Assembly (NCBI RefSeq): GCF_021869535.1
Contig: NW_026262679.1
Coordinates: 83,883,143-83,947,142, forward strand
Origin: Mytilus californianus
Taxonomy: Eukaryota; Mollusca; Bivalvia; Mytilida; Mytilidae
Direction of reading: 5' to 3'
DNA: 64,000 bases
Within the stretch, counting starts at the first letter, position 1; each line of letters starts with the position of its first letter. The translations under genes and the position numbers were made by a program. Below the pieces are notes generated by a model that worked only from the letters and a program-made list of their open reading frames with translations, ran no database searches and was not told the origin of the DNA. Shown here in pieces: positions 1-11,785 of this stretch.

Positions 1-354
1 TGTCAACAAGTCTTTTAGGCCAGAACGCCATGATCATGATGATACCCTTATGATGGACAACAGAAACGTTAGCATAAACAATATTTTATTATGATGATGA
101 TGGATGATGGATGGCTGCTTAACGTCCAGTTGCAAATTAATATGCATATTCCGCACTAGAATATGTTCATGTAGTAGCAGTGTATCCCAAACTCTGTCTG
201 ACTGACAAAATGTCAGACAAAAAATCATTCGGTCAGACAGAAATATTAAGATTTTTTAGTTGAAAATATAGTAGAAAAGTTCAAATTTCTTTTTTGGTCA
301 GGCAAACCTTAAAACAGTTTGGCACAGACTGGTAGTATGAATTTTTACCCTGCT

Positions 355-615
355 TTGTACTAGACCGACACGCTGAGCCGGACTTTTAACGTGCTAGTTC
401 ACACAGTAACAGTCCGCAGGAAGACATGTCACCTTACCTTGACACATTATTCTGACTCTGAGCCGACCAGTATTTGATCTTACTCCTTAATGCAGCATGC
501 TTAGCAGAGAAGCAGCGAATTCCAATTTTAAAGTCTTTGGTTTGACCCGACCGGGGTTCGAACCCACGACCTCCCGCACTCGAGGTGAACAGGCTACCAT
601 GAGACCACCGAGGAG
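355..615 (-). mobile_element. tRNA-derived SINE, reverse orientation
   Basis: Read on the minus strand, the element begins near 613 with CCTCGGTGGTCTCATGGTAG, which acts as an A-box-like head. It continues to a strong B box (GGGTTCGAACCC, 554-565) and then a non-tRNA body to about 355. The palindromic B box plus head is the signature of a tRNA-derived RNA polymerase III promoter. The acceptor stem and cloverleaf are not intact, so I call a SINE rather than a tRNA gene. It sits just upstream of the first visible sorting-nexin exon. The body end is not sharply defined. Confidence 0.6.
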
Positions 616-768
616 GTTATATTATGAATTAATTACATCTTATATAATATAAATTCACATTGTGGCTAATTGGATTCAGAAACAAGCGCCAAGTGCTTAT
701 ACTAATTTATCTCCTTAGAATATCTGTATTTAAATGTCTGTACTTATTCATCAATTTTATTTGAATAG

Positions 769-3700
769 GTGTTCTGTCTTGAAGTTTTGGACTGCAGTTC
801 TGGGAAGATGACACATATTGAAAAGCGTTATTCTGAATTTGAAGCAGTGCATAAACAGGTATGATTGAATATGTTTGTAATCCACTAGATTGCTTGATTC
901 AAATTTTGGAAGAAGGTCAAATCAAGAACACTCTACAACTAATAGTTAGGGGAATGGTTTATGACTCATGATGATAAAAAAGGGATATGCATGAAATTTG
1001 ACATAAAAAGATAAAAAAAAAAAAAAATCGTGTAAGAACTTGAAACACTTCCAGTCTAGTCTAGTTTTAGGCTGATATTGAAGACAGTTTCATATCTTTT
1101 AGACACAAAATGATTTATAATGGTAGATATTTTATCCAAATTGAACTAAACTAGCTAAATAGGGTGTTTGTTTAAATGAGTACTTGGATGTGAAGGGAAT
1201 AAAAAGAACAAATTGTGAAAAATGATGTACAAGTCTGTTCACATAAGGGAGATAACTTAAAACAACACAGTCACAATTTTGAAAACTAAAACCAAATCAC
1301 TGATTGTACATATATGCATTTGATAGAGGTAACTTTCATTATAATATTATTCTTTGAAGCAGTGTATACTGTTGAAATTGTTCATACATTCATAATACAT
1401 ATGTTTTCTAAATATAAATTTTATATATAAATAAGAAGATGTGGTATGAGTGCCAATGAGACAACTCTCCATCCAAGTCACAATGTATAAAAAGTTAACA
1501 ATTATAGGTCAAAGTACGGCCTTCAATACAGAGCCTTGGCTTACACCTGGTCTTTAGTCTTGTAAGCAACTGTGAAATATAAACTGACATAACACCAATA
1601 ATGAAAGATCATAAAGCAACTTATTTGTTAACATACATGTAACCTTAATATTGACTGACAAATGTAAATGTGTGGTATTGGTAGGCAATATCAAGTCTCT
1701 AAAACTGTCAAGTTTACGTTTGGAATTACAATTTATCCCAAACATAAAAAAATCATGAAATTATAAAAGCTCATCTATGGTTCAAAATATTGAAAATGTT
1801 AACATTATTAATTTCAGGTGAAAAAGATAGCAGGGATGAGAATACCAGAGTTTCCTCCTAAAAAGGTCATGAAATGGAACTCTAAGGTGTTAGAACAAAG
1901 GAGGCTTGGTTTACAAAATTATGTACAGGTATCACGGTTTATATTCACTTACAACCATGACAGTATAAAACATGCAGGTCTTAACCTAATTTAAAGTAAA
2001 ATTCTGATTGTTCAATAGTTAAACAATTCTATCCTGGACACAGGTTTTAGTTTAGATTTTCTATGCCCTGCACAGGATATAAACAAGGCTAGCAGGTTAA
2101 AGAGAAAACATTCAAAATTTCAAGATTGGAGAACGGTTTTGAAAATTACATGTTGAAAGTGTGTAAGGTAAAGGTCAAACTTTCAATGTCGATATTGTAA
2201 TCATAAGCCAAATATAAACATTACTTATATCTACTGAAAAGGCCACCTGATCATGGAAACTTTCATTGATTTTATGATGTCATTAACCATGAATATATGG
2301 TCAATGGCAAAAGACATATGTCTAGTGGAAAACTTCAGACCATAATATAAAGATTGTCTACCTCTTTTACATTGTACAGTATGCCTAGTACACATTTGAC
2401 ACCTATGGTTTACCTTTTACCTCATTCATTGCAGGCAAATTAAACTTATTTGAAGACTAAGCAAAATCTAGTTAAATTATAAATTTTTCATTTATATATC
2501 ATTGATTCATTTGGAGACTAAACTATAAGATAGGCTTATCATTTATTTTGATTCTACATTCTTACATTTATGTGAAGAATTTACTCTGCTAACCCAAGTA
2601 TACATTTTTTTTCATTCAGGGAGTTTTGCAGGGAGACAGGTTGTCTAAGTCAATGTTGAATTTTTTGGAAATATCATTACCAGATTGTCAAAGTGAAGAG
2701 TAAGTAAGAAATACATGAGGGTCTGTGTAGGGGTCCTTCATTTCTATGTTCTTTATTTATTTTAGATCATTTTTCTCTATTCTCTATCTTTTTTGACCAT
2801 TATTATCTATTCTTTATTTTCATCTCCTCATTATTCTCAATTCTTTTTTTTTTGCTTATTTTTCTCTATTTTTTTATTTTTTTGGTTATTTTTTTCTATT
2901 CTTTATTTTTTTTTTGGCCCTTTGCTCTGCAGTTTTTGTAGATTCTCTATTCTGTAAACACCAACAATACCCTTATACATGTATAAAGTGATAGAAGTTA
3001 TTCTGGATTTAAAGATTACCAGTAATTAGCATGAGTCTATCAGACTTGTTTTCTAGATACAACACAAGATAACTTGAAGAGAGTGAATGATACCCGAAAT
3101 TCCATTAAAAATGAAATAATATAAATCTACAGTAGAACTACCGACTACAGAGTCTGTATTGGCCAATTCTCTGTCATCATGAACGTTAAATCAATATTAA
3201 CCTCAATTGTAATGGTAACTCCAGAAACAAACGAGTAATTTCAAGCTACATACAATAAAATAATGGGGGGAGAATAGGAAATACAGGAAAAGCATTGGAT
3301 TGCATGTTTCAAAAAATTTTGAAAAAAAATATTTGAGCCAATTGATACTTAATTCATATAGACTTTTCTTTAACCATTAAGGGTATAAGAATACCTCACC
3401 ATGGCAAAATGGAAGGAGAAAGACTTGTTTGCCTCCTCTCAGGAAATCATTTCTTAAGTAGCTTAAGTCATGCTTTTTGTTTTTGTCTGTTCCATAAACT
3501 ATAGCATCCTTCTCTACTTCCTTTGTGACTTTGTTATGTTAACAGGAAACTTTTATAGGTTTTAAAGATTCACAAAATTAAAAGAGGAAACAATTAAAAA
3601 AAAATCTTTAATGTATGGTTGTATCAACCCACACTATTTCATTCTTAAGTTTTTTCTGTGTTTTTAATTTTTTGTATTTTTTGTATTATTGATGTATGTT

Positions 3701-5004
3701 TAACATCTCCATACATTTGTAATCAATTTACTGTACTTTATATGTATTTTTGTTTTATTTGTAGATCATTTGAACAGAGCAATGAGAACATTCCTTCCCA
3801 TCATCCTTTGTTAAGTTTTACGGCGGATGCCTTTCTACAAGAGAGTAATAGAAGTAAGTGGTGTAATAAGTGATTTCTTGGATATGTCAACTTGACATTG
3901 AATTGTCGAATCAAAAATGTCTTTGAAATAATGTTTACTGTATGAAAACAAGGATGATATGTGGTATGTTTGCCAATGAGACATCTATCTATAAAGACCA
4001 AAAGACAAAGACGTGAACAATCACAGGACACCATACAGCCTTCAAAAAAAGACTAAAACCTGTATCCTATAGTTAGCTAAAAAGGCCACAGTATGACATA
4101 ATGTGAAACAATTCATAAAGAGAAAACAAATGTATGATCTCCCCTTAATTATTGACCCTATAAGAATGATCTGTATTGATTCTTAAATGTACAAATATAA
4201 CAGCTATAAATAGAATTGAGAATAAAATTGGGAAATGTCTCAAAGAAACAACCCGACCAAAGAGCAGAAACCTTTATATAACTAGAACCCGTTTAGGTAT
4301 AACAGAAAGATCCAAATGATCATTTAAATCAGTATTTCTATAATGTTATTATGGTTCTTGTATCAATTGTCTCCATTTCAACACTCTGACATGTACAATT
4401 CTTGGCCAATCAGTGGCCAAACAACTACTTTTAAAGAAGTAACATGAGTAATGCCCCTTGGAAAAATAAATTATATGGAAAATTGCATTGTAAACGCTCT
4501 CAAGCCTTATTTTCGTGTAGAATTGTTATGAAATTGATATCAAAGATTTATATATGCAAAGCCTTGAATGATTTTGAGCGTTGATCAATTCTTTTGAAAT
4601 GTAATTTTTTTTATATTGAACATTGCATTGTATTAAAGTACTCTTACACCATTATTTTTTTGTCAGATTTTTATGAAATTTATATCTGGTTTTGTCAGCA
4701 AGGTTTTGGAAGAGTGCTGACCAATTATTTTTACATGCCTCTTGGAAAAAGAAAACATATGGATAATAACATTGTTAACAATCTCATGACTACATTTCTT
4801 GTAGGATCTTTATGAAACATTTTTAAAAAATCCCTAATCAAATTAGTTTGTGTAATTGCCCTTGGATTGTGCATCAATGGGGAACTCTGTTCTTTTGTTG
4901 ATTTAGATTTTGTATTCATTGTAGGTAGTTTACCAGATATTATAGTGCAAGGTGTTCATATGGGTCTGTATGCAGCTAATAGAGATGATTATTTATTAGG
5001 ATGA
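769..5004 (+). CDS. SNX24: Sorting nexin, SNX22/SNX24-like, 5'-partial (5 exons)
   Basis: Five exons splice in frame: 769-858, 1818-1928, 2620-2699, 3765-3853, 4925-5004 (stop TGA 5002-5004), all with AG acceptors and GT donors. Exon 1 of the family (about 20 residues starting the PX domain) is not seen in 1-768 and should lie upstream. The translation shows PX-domain landmarks: KRYSEFEAVHKQ, whose Arg is the family's phosphoinositide contact, the proline-rich loop IPEFPPKK, and LEQRRLGLQNYVQ, followed by a short tail ending LPDIIVQGVHMGLYAAN. That tail corresponds to the C-terminus of vertebrate SNX22/SNX24, which are PX-only proteins of about 170-190 residues without a BAR domain. By family knowledge it binds phosphoinositides on endosomal membranes. 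SNX22 and SNX24 cannot be separated by eye; the symbol is the nearer guess. AATAAA candidates for the 3' end lie at 5333 and 5775. Confidence 0.88.
1432..1546 (+). repeat. Dispersed repeat R1 (GATGTGGTATG family), fragment
   Basis: Starts with GAAGATGTGGTATGAGTGCC, then AATGAGACAACTCTCCATCC, then a body ending GGCCTTCAATACAGAGCCTTGGC. The same head recurs at 3953, 45306, 48786, 62639 and 63984 (+) and at about 12665 and 58070 (-), so it is a genuine interspersed family in this window. No coding capacity is visible. It lies in intron 1-2 of the sorting nexin. Confidence 0.75.
2716..2960 (+). repeat. Dispersed repeat R5 (TTCTCTATTCTTTATTTTTT-rich)
   Basis: Begins GAGGGTCTGTGTAGGGGTCC and continues with repeated 'ttctctattctttatttt' words. 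The same structure occurs inverted at 7355-7572 (ending 'ccagaccctcat') and directly at 41350-41565 (GAGGGTCTGGATGGGAGATC). Internal low-complexity repeats probably drift quickly, while the terminal GAGGGTCTGG word is conserved. Function unknown; lies in an SNX intron. Confidence 0.6.
3953..4135 (+). repeat. Dispersed repeat R1 copy, diverged
   Basis: Shows the R1 head (GATATGTGGTATGTTTGCCA), then AATGAGACATCTATC, then the conserved body words 'gaccaaaagacaaagacgtgaacaa', 'acagccttca' and 'agctaaaaaggccac'. It is more diverged than the copy in the foldback element at 12361-12665. Lies in the last SNX intron. Confidence 0.65.
4218..4300 (-). repeat. Dispersed repeat R2 fragment, reverse orientation
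   Basis: The plus strand reads 'ttgagaataaaattgggaaa', 'tgtctcaaagaaacaaccc', 'gaccaaagagcag', which is the reverse complement of the R2 motif seen at 44485-44595 and 47700-47810 ('ctctttgrttgggttgttgtctctttgac...tttccattctcaatttta'). Short terminal fragment only. Confidence 0.55.
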
Positions 5005-7354
5005 TGAGCAAGCCAAACAGATATCATTTTACACTTCCGAAACTTGAACGGTGCTGTGATATTGTAATTTATCAAATATCATTCCATTTGTGTCTATTTT
5101 TAATCAATGATCTCATGTAAAGTCTCAGTTTAATAACTTGAAATCAAATTACTTACTGTATTCCATGAATTTTATACTTTTGTATTAATTACCTCTTCCC
5201 ATCTAATAATGATAGTTCTTTGTTTACAAGAGTTATCTCCCATTTGTAACCAGGCTTTCACATGCAAGCTATAATTATTTAAGTTTAATGATACTAATCC
5301 AATGCTATATTCTGATGAAAACTTCCTACATAAATAAACATCATAAACATAATAGTGTGTCAAATACAAAATAATGTTGTGCATTTTTAGAAGTATTATT
5401 TTAGTGACAGTAAAAAAATGGCAATTCTACATTGAAAATTTTTCTCAAAATTCTTAGTGACTGTGCATTGCTAGATGACTTTTGTTAGACGAAAAGGGTA
5501 ATCCATATGAAGTCAGGAATTTTATGAAAAATTCAGTACTCAGTATAGATCAAAGTTTGAAAGTACAATTTCACCCTCAAGATAGTCAGGCACATTGAGG
5601 ATTTGTATTTATTTTAAATCTAAAGTGTAATTTCTCAAAATCATATCTTTATATAAGGAAAGCAGTATTTTCTTGATTTTTAATGCAGATTTAAAATGAA
5701 TCCACCCGCTATGTTAAAATTATAAAGATATAAAAATTATATGTATTGTAATACAAAATTGAGCAAAAACCCTAAATAAACTAATACTTTTTGTGCAAAC
5801 TTGATAAATGTGCCATATTTTTTGCTATATTAACCTTATTATGATGTGCAGTTTTTTTCATGATATGACATAAGAACTCTTACAAAGAGGAGGATTCAAG
5901 TAAAAAAGTAATATCATAACTTCATTACAAAACCACAATATTTTGTTAACTCCAGATATAGTATCCTGTAAGCTAATTGCAGTATACACACCAAATTTAT
6001 CATATAAGATTGACTTTCAATCTAGTAATTAAAAACTCCTAATATGGCCATGGCAGCCATATGGTTGGGTGTGTGTTATAGTGCAATTTGTTCACTTTTG
6101 ATAAGATGTTTTATGTTTAGGTCAAATTATAGTTGACAATCTGAAATGGTCATATATATGTTTAAATTTGGACTGTAACAGTGTATTACTTACTGGTATA
6201 CAAAATGTATTAAAAAATCAAGTTATTTTTTTGTAGATAGAGTCCTTCCTTTTTCGTTTAAAAATTTTGTAAAGGGACAGAACAAAGTAGTTTGATTGGC
6301 TTGCCTCGGCAAAGTAAGATATACGATCAAAATAACCTAAATGCAAGACATCTCTCTGTGTAAATTTTGATTATCAAATGGTTAATAATAATGTGCCAAA
6401 TGGAAGATCACAAGTATAGTGTTATAGCTCATCAGAATTTAGCAGGTAGTCCCTCTTTGCTTCAGAATTTTATGGTTCTTTAACAAGGTGTAACTATTCA
6501 ACTACCTTTCATGATCGAAAGTGCACAAAACTATACTAGTCTCAGGATCTATATTAAAATCTTGCAATTCATGCGGTTGTAAATATTTACAGTTGGATAT
6601 TTATGCAATCACTATGCAATTTCATTCTATAATTTGCATTCCTTAAAATTACGTGTAGTTCTAGTCAGTATTTATATTTTTCTAATATATTTGTGTTAAA
6701 AAAACCTTCCTTTTTTACATTTTAATTTTATTTGATATCTTCAATATTTTGTTTTCATTTTCGTTTTATATGTTTATTAAATAACGCCAATAAAACATCA
6801 ATCCCATACGAAATAAATACTTTGAAAATATTGAAAGATTTCGATCGTCCAACAAATAGTAAATGGTTAAAAATAATAAGAATTCCTTCTTTCTTTTTAT
6901 GTATTTTATTAATATGATGAAATTGTACGGAGAATAATTCATGTTATCTTCAAATATATACATTTGATGTTCTGTAAAATAATACTTTAGTAATGCTAAA
7001 ACAAAGTAAATTTTGTATACTGTGAAGGTATTTATTTATTTATTTTTAATTAATATGTGAAAACTAAAAGGGAGACAGTTTATAGTGTATTGTTATTTTA
7101 AACATGTTAAAGGTTGTATCTTTTTTATTTCTGTTATGCTTTAAGTTTTGAATTGTTTATCAATATTCTTTTGACACTATTGGGTTGATTTTCTTTTATG
7201 TGAATTTGTAGTATTTTACTACTGACCAACAATGACCAATTTAGTGTACAAAGCATATCAGTGATATTCTTTTTTTTTTTGCTTTTGTCTTTAACAAATT
7301 GCTATGAAGAACAGTAATTGTTATTACATATTTTCTAAAGATACTCATATTTGA
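5005..7354. other. SNX 3' region and AT-rich intergenic DNA
   Basis: Presumed 3' UTR of the sorting nexin followed by AT-rich DNA. AATAAA candidates stand at 5333-5338 and 5775-5780. Open frames on either strand are short and of simple composition; none shows a domain or spliced continuation that I could recognise. I see no gene here. Confidence 0.6.
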
Positions 7355-7572
7355 GGATCTGGATGGGGTTTATAGAATAGAGAATAAAGGTCCAAAATAC
7401 TATAGAATAGAGAAAAATGGGCTAAAAAATTTAAGATTAGAGAATAATGGGGTGCTAAAATATAAAGAACAGAGAATAATTGGCAAAAATATAAAAAATG
7501 GAAAAAAAAAACTGCTTGAAACATTTAAGAATACAAAAGTGAAGACCCTTACATCCAGACCCTCATATTTTA
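7355..7572 (-). repeat. Dispersed repeat R5, reverse orientation
   Basis: Contains repeated 'atagaatagagaataaagg' words and ends 'catccagaccctcat', the reverse complement of the R5 head at 41350. The internal unit is roughly 30 bp and irregular. Confidence 0.6.
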
Positions 7573-7642
7573 ACATGACTGATACTCCACAAGAAGAGCA
7601 ACGATTACTAGGGCCAACAGGATGATATGTAATATGTTTTTG

Positions 7643-8290
7643 ATGACCCCGAAACGAAGTTGTCGGGCCATGTAGTTATACCCTTATCTGTCATTCTGTC
7701 ATTCCGCAACGAACAGTTATACAGACTTTTTTCTAAATGCCTTTACATTTTGAGTTGAATTTTAGAATGTAAGTCTACTATCATGAGTTACAGAATGAGT
7801 TTACGTTTGGTTCCACTCTGCTGATTTTTGCTGAAATTACGGCCTTTGGACTGAAAATTTCATGATAATAGCAGTTATACAGACTTGTTTTCTAAACGCC
7901 TTCACATATTGAGCTGATTTTTAGTATGTGTGTCTACTATGATGACTAACTGTTCAAATTTACATTTGGTTCTGCCCTGCTGATTTTTGCTAAAACAACA
8001 GGCTTTGGACTTTGAAAATTTTGTGAAAATAAGAGTTATACCAACTTTTTTTCTAACCACCTTCACATATTGAGCTGATTTTTAGTATGTAAGTCTACTA
8101 TGATGAGTTACAGTTTGAGTTTGTTTAAGTCTGGTTCCACTCCACTGATTTTGCTGAAATTATGGGCTTTGAATATTGAAAATTTCGTGAAAATAACAGT
8201 TATACAAACTTTCATTCTCAAATTTCCACTCCTAAAAATGGCTTCAAGCATTTTTGCGAGCAGGGACATTTGTTTTGTTCCGACTCAATC
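7643..8290 (+). mobile_element. Tandem-repeat element, family F6
   Basis: The left end carries GACCCCGAAACGAAGTTGTCGGGCC (7644-7668), able to fold through CCCCGA/TCGGG. It is followed by four diverged units of about 161-167 bp anchored by 'cagttatacaaac'-type words at about 7710, 7871, 8031 and 8198, each with 'tgagctgatttttagtatgtaagtctactat'. The right end has 'gcgagcagggacatttgttttgttccgac'. It has no coding capacity: the 85-codon frame at 8100 is just a readthrough of the repeat. The architecture matches the other F families in this window. Exact ends uncertain. Confidence 0.55.
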
Positions 8291-9148
8291 TAGATTTCTA
8301 AAGATGACGGAGGGAACTTGGTTTAAATATGACAATGTATTGTTTAAAAGCATTTAATATATACTGTATTCAATCAAAATATGTTCCATATCTTTTTTAC
8401 TATTTATACAAATGTGATTTCATATTGCTTGAATTTTCTTAATTTATGTTTTGACGGGGCTCAAAATAATTTTTTTTTCTGTTAAAACAATGTCAAAATG
8501 CATTCATGTTTAAACTTGAAATCTATATTATTACAGGAAAGCTTAATATTTTGACACCTGTCAATGTTTCTGCAGTTTCGTAAGAAACTGTGCTGCAGTC
8601 AAACTAAAACACCATTAACATTGTATATAAGAAAAAGGTACAAGGATAAAATGAAGAATTCCTTAAGTAAGGGAAATATGAAAAAAAGTGCTTTTGAATT
8701 TTTTTAAATTTTAGAATTTTTTTTAAATTTGAGTTAAATAATTGTGTAAAGTCTAAGTTGTAAAACTTCCAGTTGTTATGAATATTCATCAACATTTAAG
8801 GTCAAAAGATCCTGGAAATTTAAATTTTCTTTAAAAATGACAAACTTATGCAATTTTTACAAATTATCGTGAGTGCAGTTTCACTTTTAAAGAGTGAGGT
8901 GTTATTCATGAAGAAAAATATTGTTAATTACCGTATACATTTTATACATTTCAAAAACCATTTTGGAATCAACCATTAACTACGAATATTCACAAAAATT
9001 ATATCATATATCTACATTTACTGTGATAAATTTTGTTGTTTTTTTTTTATTTCAGCTTTAATACAACAATAATAGAAATCTCAAATTGAAAGTTCACATT
9101 TCAGTAAACAATAAGGTCAAATAGCCTTTAATGTACCTTTTTCTTATT
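8291..9148. other. AT-rich intergenic DNA
   Basis: No exon, RNA gene or repeat family was recognised between the two tandem-repeat elements. Several A/T runs and a pair of short complementary words around 8530-8600 ('gaaactgtgctgcag' against 'ctgcagtttcgtaag') are the only structure. Confidence 0.45.
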
Positions 9149-11343
9149 AGCTCACCTGGCCCGAAGGGCCAAATGAGCTTTTCTCATCACTTGGCGTCCG
9201 TCGTCCGGCGTCATCCGGCGTCGTCCGTCGTCGGCGTTAACTTTTTACATTTTGAACTTCTTCTAATCCACTGAATGGAATGAAACCAAACATGGCATGA
9301 ATGTTCCTTATGAGGTGCTGACCAAGTGTTGTTACTTTGTAGCCGATCCATCATCCAAGATGGCCGCCAGCGGGGAACTTAGTTTAACATAGGACCCTAT
9401 GGGAAATGCATACAAATGACTTCTTTTAGAGAACCACTGAATGGAATGAAACCAAACATGGCATAAATGTTCCTTATGAGGTGCTCACCAAGTGTTGTTA
9501 CTTTGTAGCCGATCCATCATCCAAGATGGCCGCCATCTGGGAACTTAGTTTAACATAGGACCCTATGGGAAATACATACAAATGTCTTCTTTTAGAGAAC
9601 CACTGAATGGAATGAAACCAAACATGGCATGAATGTTCCTTATGAGGTGCTGACCAAGTGTTGTTACTTTGTAGCCGATCCATCATCCAAGATGGCCGCC
9701 AACGGGGGACTAGGTTTAACATAGGACCCTATGGGAAATACATACAAATGACTTCTTTTAGAGAACCACTGAATGGAATGAAACCAAACATGGCATAAAT
9801 GTTCCTTATGAGGTGCTCACCAAGTGTTGTTACTTTGTAGCCGATCCATCATCCAAGATGGCCGCCAGCGGGGGACTTAGTTTAACATAGGACCCTATGG
9901 GAAATGCATACAAATGACTTCTTTTAGAGAACCACTGAATGGAATAAAACCAAACATGGCATGAATGTTCCTTATGAGGTGCTGACCATGTGTTGTTACT
10001 TTGTAGCCGATCCATCATCCAAGATGGCCGCCATCTGGGAACTTAGTTTAACATAGGACCCTATGGGAAATACATACAAATGTCTTCTTTTAGAGAACCA
10101 CTGAATGGAATGAAACCAAACATGGCATGAATGTTCCTTATGAGGTGCTGACCAAGTGTTGTTACTTTGTAGCCGATCCATCATCCAAGATGGCCGCCAA
10201 CGGGGGACTTAGTTTAACATAGGACCCTATGGGAAATACATAAAAATGTCTTCTTTTAGAGAACCACTGAATGGAATGGAACCAAACATGGCATGATAGT
10301 TCCTTATGAGATGCTGACCAAGTGTTGTTACTTTGCAGTCGGTCCATCATCCAAGATGGCCGCCAGCGGGGGACTTAGTTTAACATAGGACCCTACGGGA
10401 AATACATACAAATGTCTTCTTTTAGAGAACCACTGAATGGAACGAAACCAAACATGGCATGAATGTTCCTTATGAGGTTCTGACCAAGTATTACTTTGTA
10501 GCCGATCCATCATCCAAGATGGCCGCCAGCGGGGGACTTAGTTTAACATAGGACCCTATGGGAAATACATACAAATGTCTTCTTTTAGAGAACCACTGAA
10601 TGGAATGAAACCAAACATGGCATGAATGTTCCTTATGAGGTGCTGACCAAGTGTTGTTACTTTGCAGTCGGTCCATCATCCAAGATGGCTGACAGCAGGG
10701 GACTTAGTTTAACAAAGGACCTATGGGAAATACATACAAAGGTCTTCTTTTAGAGAACCACTGAATGGAATGAAACCAAACATGGCATGAATCTTCCTTA
10801 TGAGATGCTGACCAAGTGTTGTTACTTTATAGCCGATCCATCATCCAAGATGGCCGCCAGCGGGGGACTTAGTTTTACATAGGACCCTTTGGGAAATACA
10901 TAAAAATGTCTTCTTTTAGAGAACCAATAAATGGAATGGAACCAAACATGGCATGAATGTTCCTTATGAGGTGCTGACCAAGTGTTGTTACTTTGCAGTC
11001 GATCCATCATCCAAGATGGCCGCTAGGGGGGGGGGCTTAGTTTAACATAGGACCCTATGGGAAATACATACAAATGTCTTCTTTTAGAGTACCACTGAAT
11101 GGAATGAAACCAAACATGGCATGAATGTTCCTTATGAAGTGCTGACCAAGTGTTGCTACTTTGTTAACGATTTACTGTTCAAGATGGCCACCAGGATATT
11201 TTATTAAATAACGGGACCAATATTAATCAAAATTTGGCCTCAATCATTATTTGGATATCTGTTATGATTTTTATCTATCTTTACATGATTTCTAAAACCA
11301 AAGAAGAGTCAGGTGAGCGACACAGGCTCTTGAGAGCCTCTAG
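9149..11343 (+). mobile_element. 2.2 kb tandem-repeat element, family F1 (Helitron/Helentron-like ends)
   Basis: The left end is AGCTCACCTGGCCCGAAGGG (9149-), whose GGCCC-GAA-GGGCC folds into a hairpin. Next comes a GTCCGTCGTCCGGCG-type stretch (9195-9237) and then a tandem array of about 166 bp units. Just before the right end stands CAGGTGAGC, the inverse of the left motif GCTCACCTG, then a terminal hairpin GGCTCT-TGAGAGCC followed by TCTAG and a T. A hairpin shortly before CTAG with an A/T junction is what Helitron-type 3' ends look like; the subterminal inverted motif fits the Helentron subclass. No Rep/helicase frame is present, so it would be non-autonomous. The class assignment is inference. 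Confidence 0.65.
9258..11190 (+). repeat. 166-bp tandem array, about 12 units
   Basis: Anchor word 'accactgaatggaatgaaac' recurs about every 165-166 bp (near 9268, 9433, 9599, 9764, 9929, 10096, 10262, 10430, 10589, 10755, 10923, 11092). Each unit also contains 'gccgatccatcatccaagatgg' and 'ataggaccctatgggaaatac'. Units differ at few positions, so the array is young or being homogenised. One unit (10328-10490) is about 163 bp through loss of 3 bases in 'agtgttgtt'. Most units are free of stops on the minus strand for about 60 codons, an accident of unit sequence rather than a gene. Confidence 0.9.
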
Positions 11344-11785
11344 TTTGATTATTAAATGAATAAAAAATTTGCTTTTAGTTAGGATTAAAAATTGTCCATG
11401 AAAATAAAAATAAAAAAGTAGCACAAATTTGAAGTTGTATTAGCAGTAGTAGTATTTTATATTAATTAGTGTGATTTATTAATAAGACAGTTATTATTCA
11501 TATGATTTAACTGATATGTTTTAAAATTTCCAACAAAGACATTTAAAAGCATTGAATGTTTTATGTCTATTATAGATTCCTTTCAAAGTATCAAAATAGT
11601 CAGTCATTAATGTGCCTTCTAGGTGTCATATGCAATCAAAAGGACCAGTGTTTTTTACGCTATGCCTGCAACAATAACCTGTTTATTTAAAACTTCCTTA
11701 AGAACTAAGATGAAAATTTTTTATGCTTTGATGCATGATTATTGCTAAATATGACACACTTAATTTACTAAAACCATCAAATGTG
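11344..11785. other. Short intergenic spacer between two mobile elements
   Basis: About 440 bp of AT-rich DNA without recognised genes or repeats, separating the F1 element from the foldback element. Confidence 0.4.

Noticed and set aside
553..613. A complete tRNA gene on the minus strand
   Set aside because: A B box and an A-box-like head are present, but the flanking bases do not close an acceptor stem and the sequence continues as a SINE body.
9498..11010. Series of similar about 62-residue minus-strand frames
   Set aside because: They recur every 166 bp because the tandem unit happens to lack stops in that frame; no start context, no domain, and the units are inside a mobile element.
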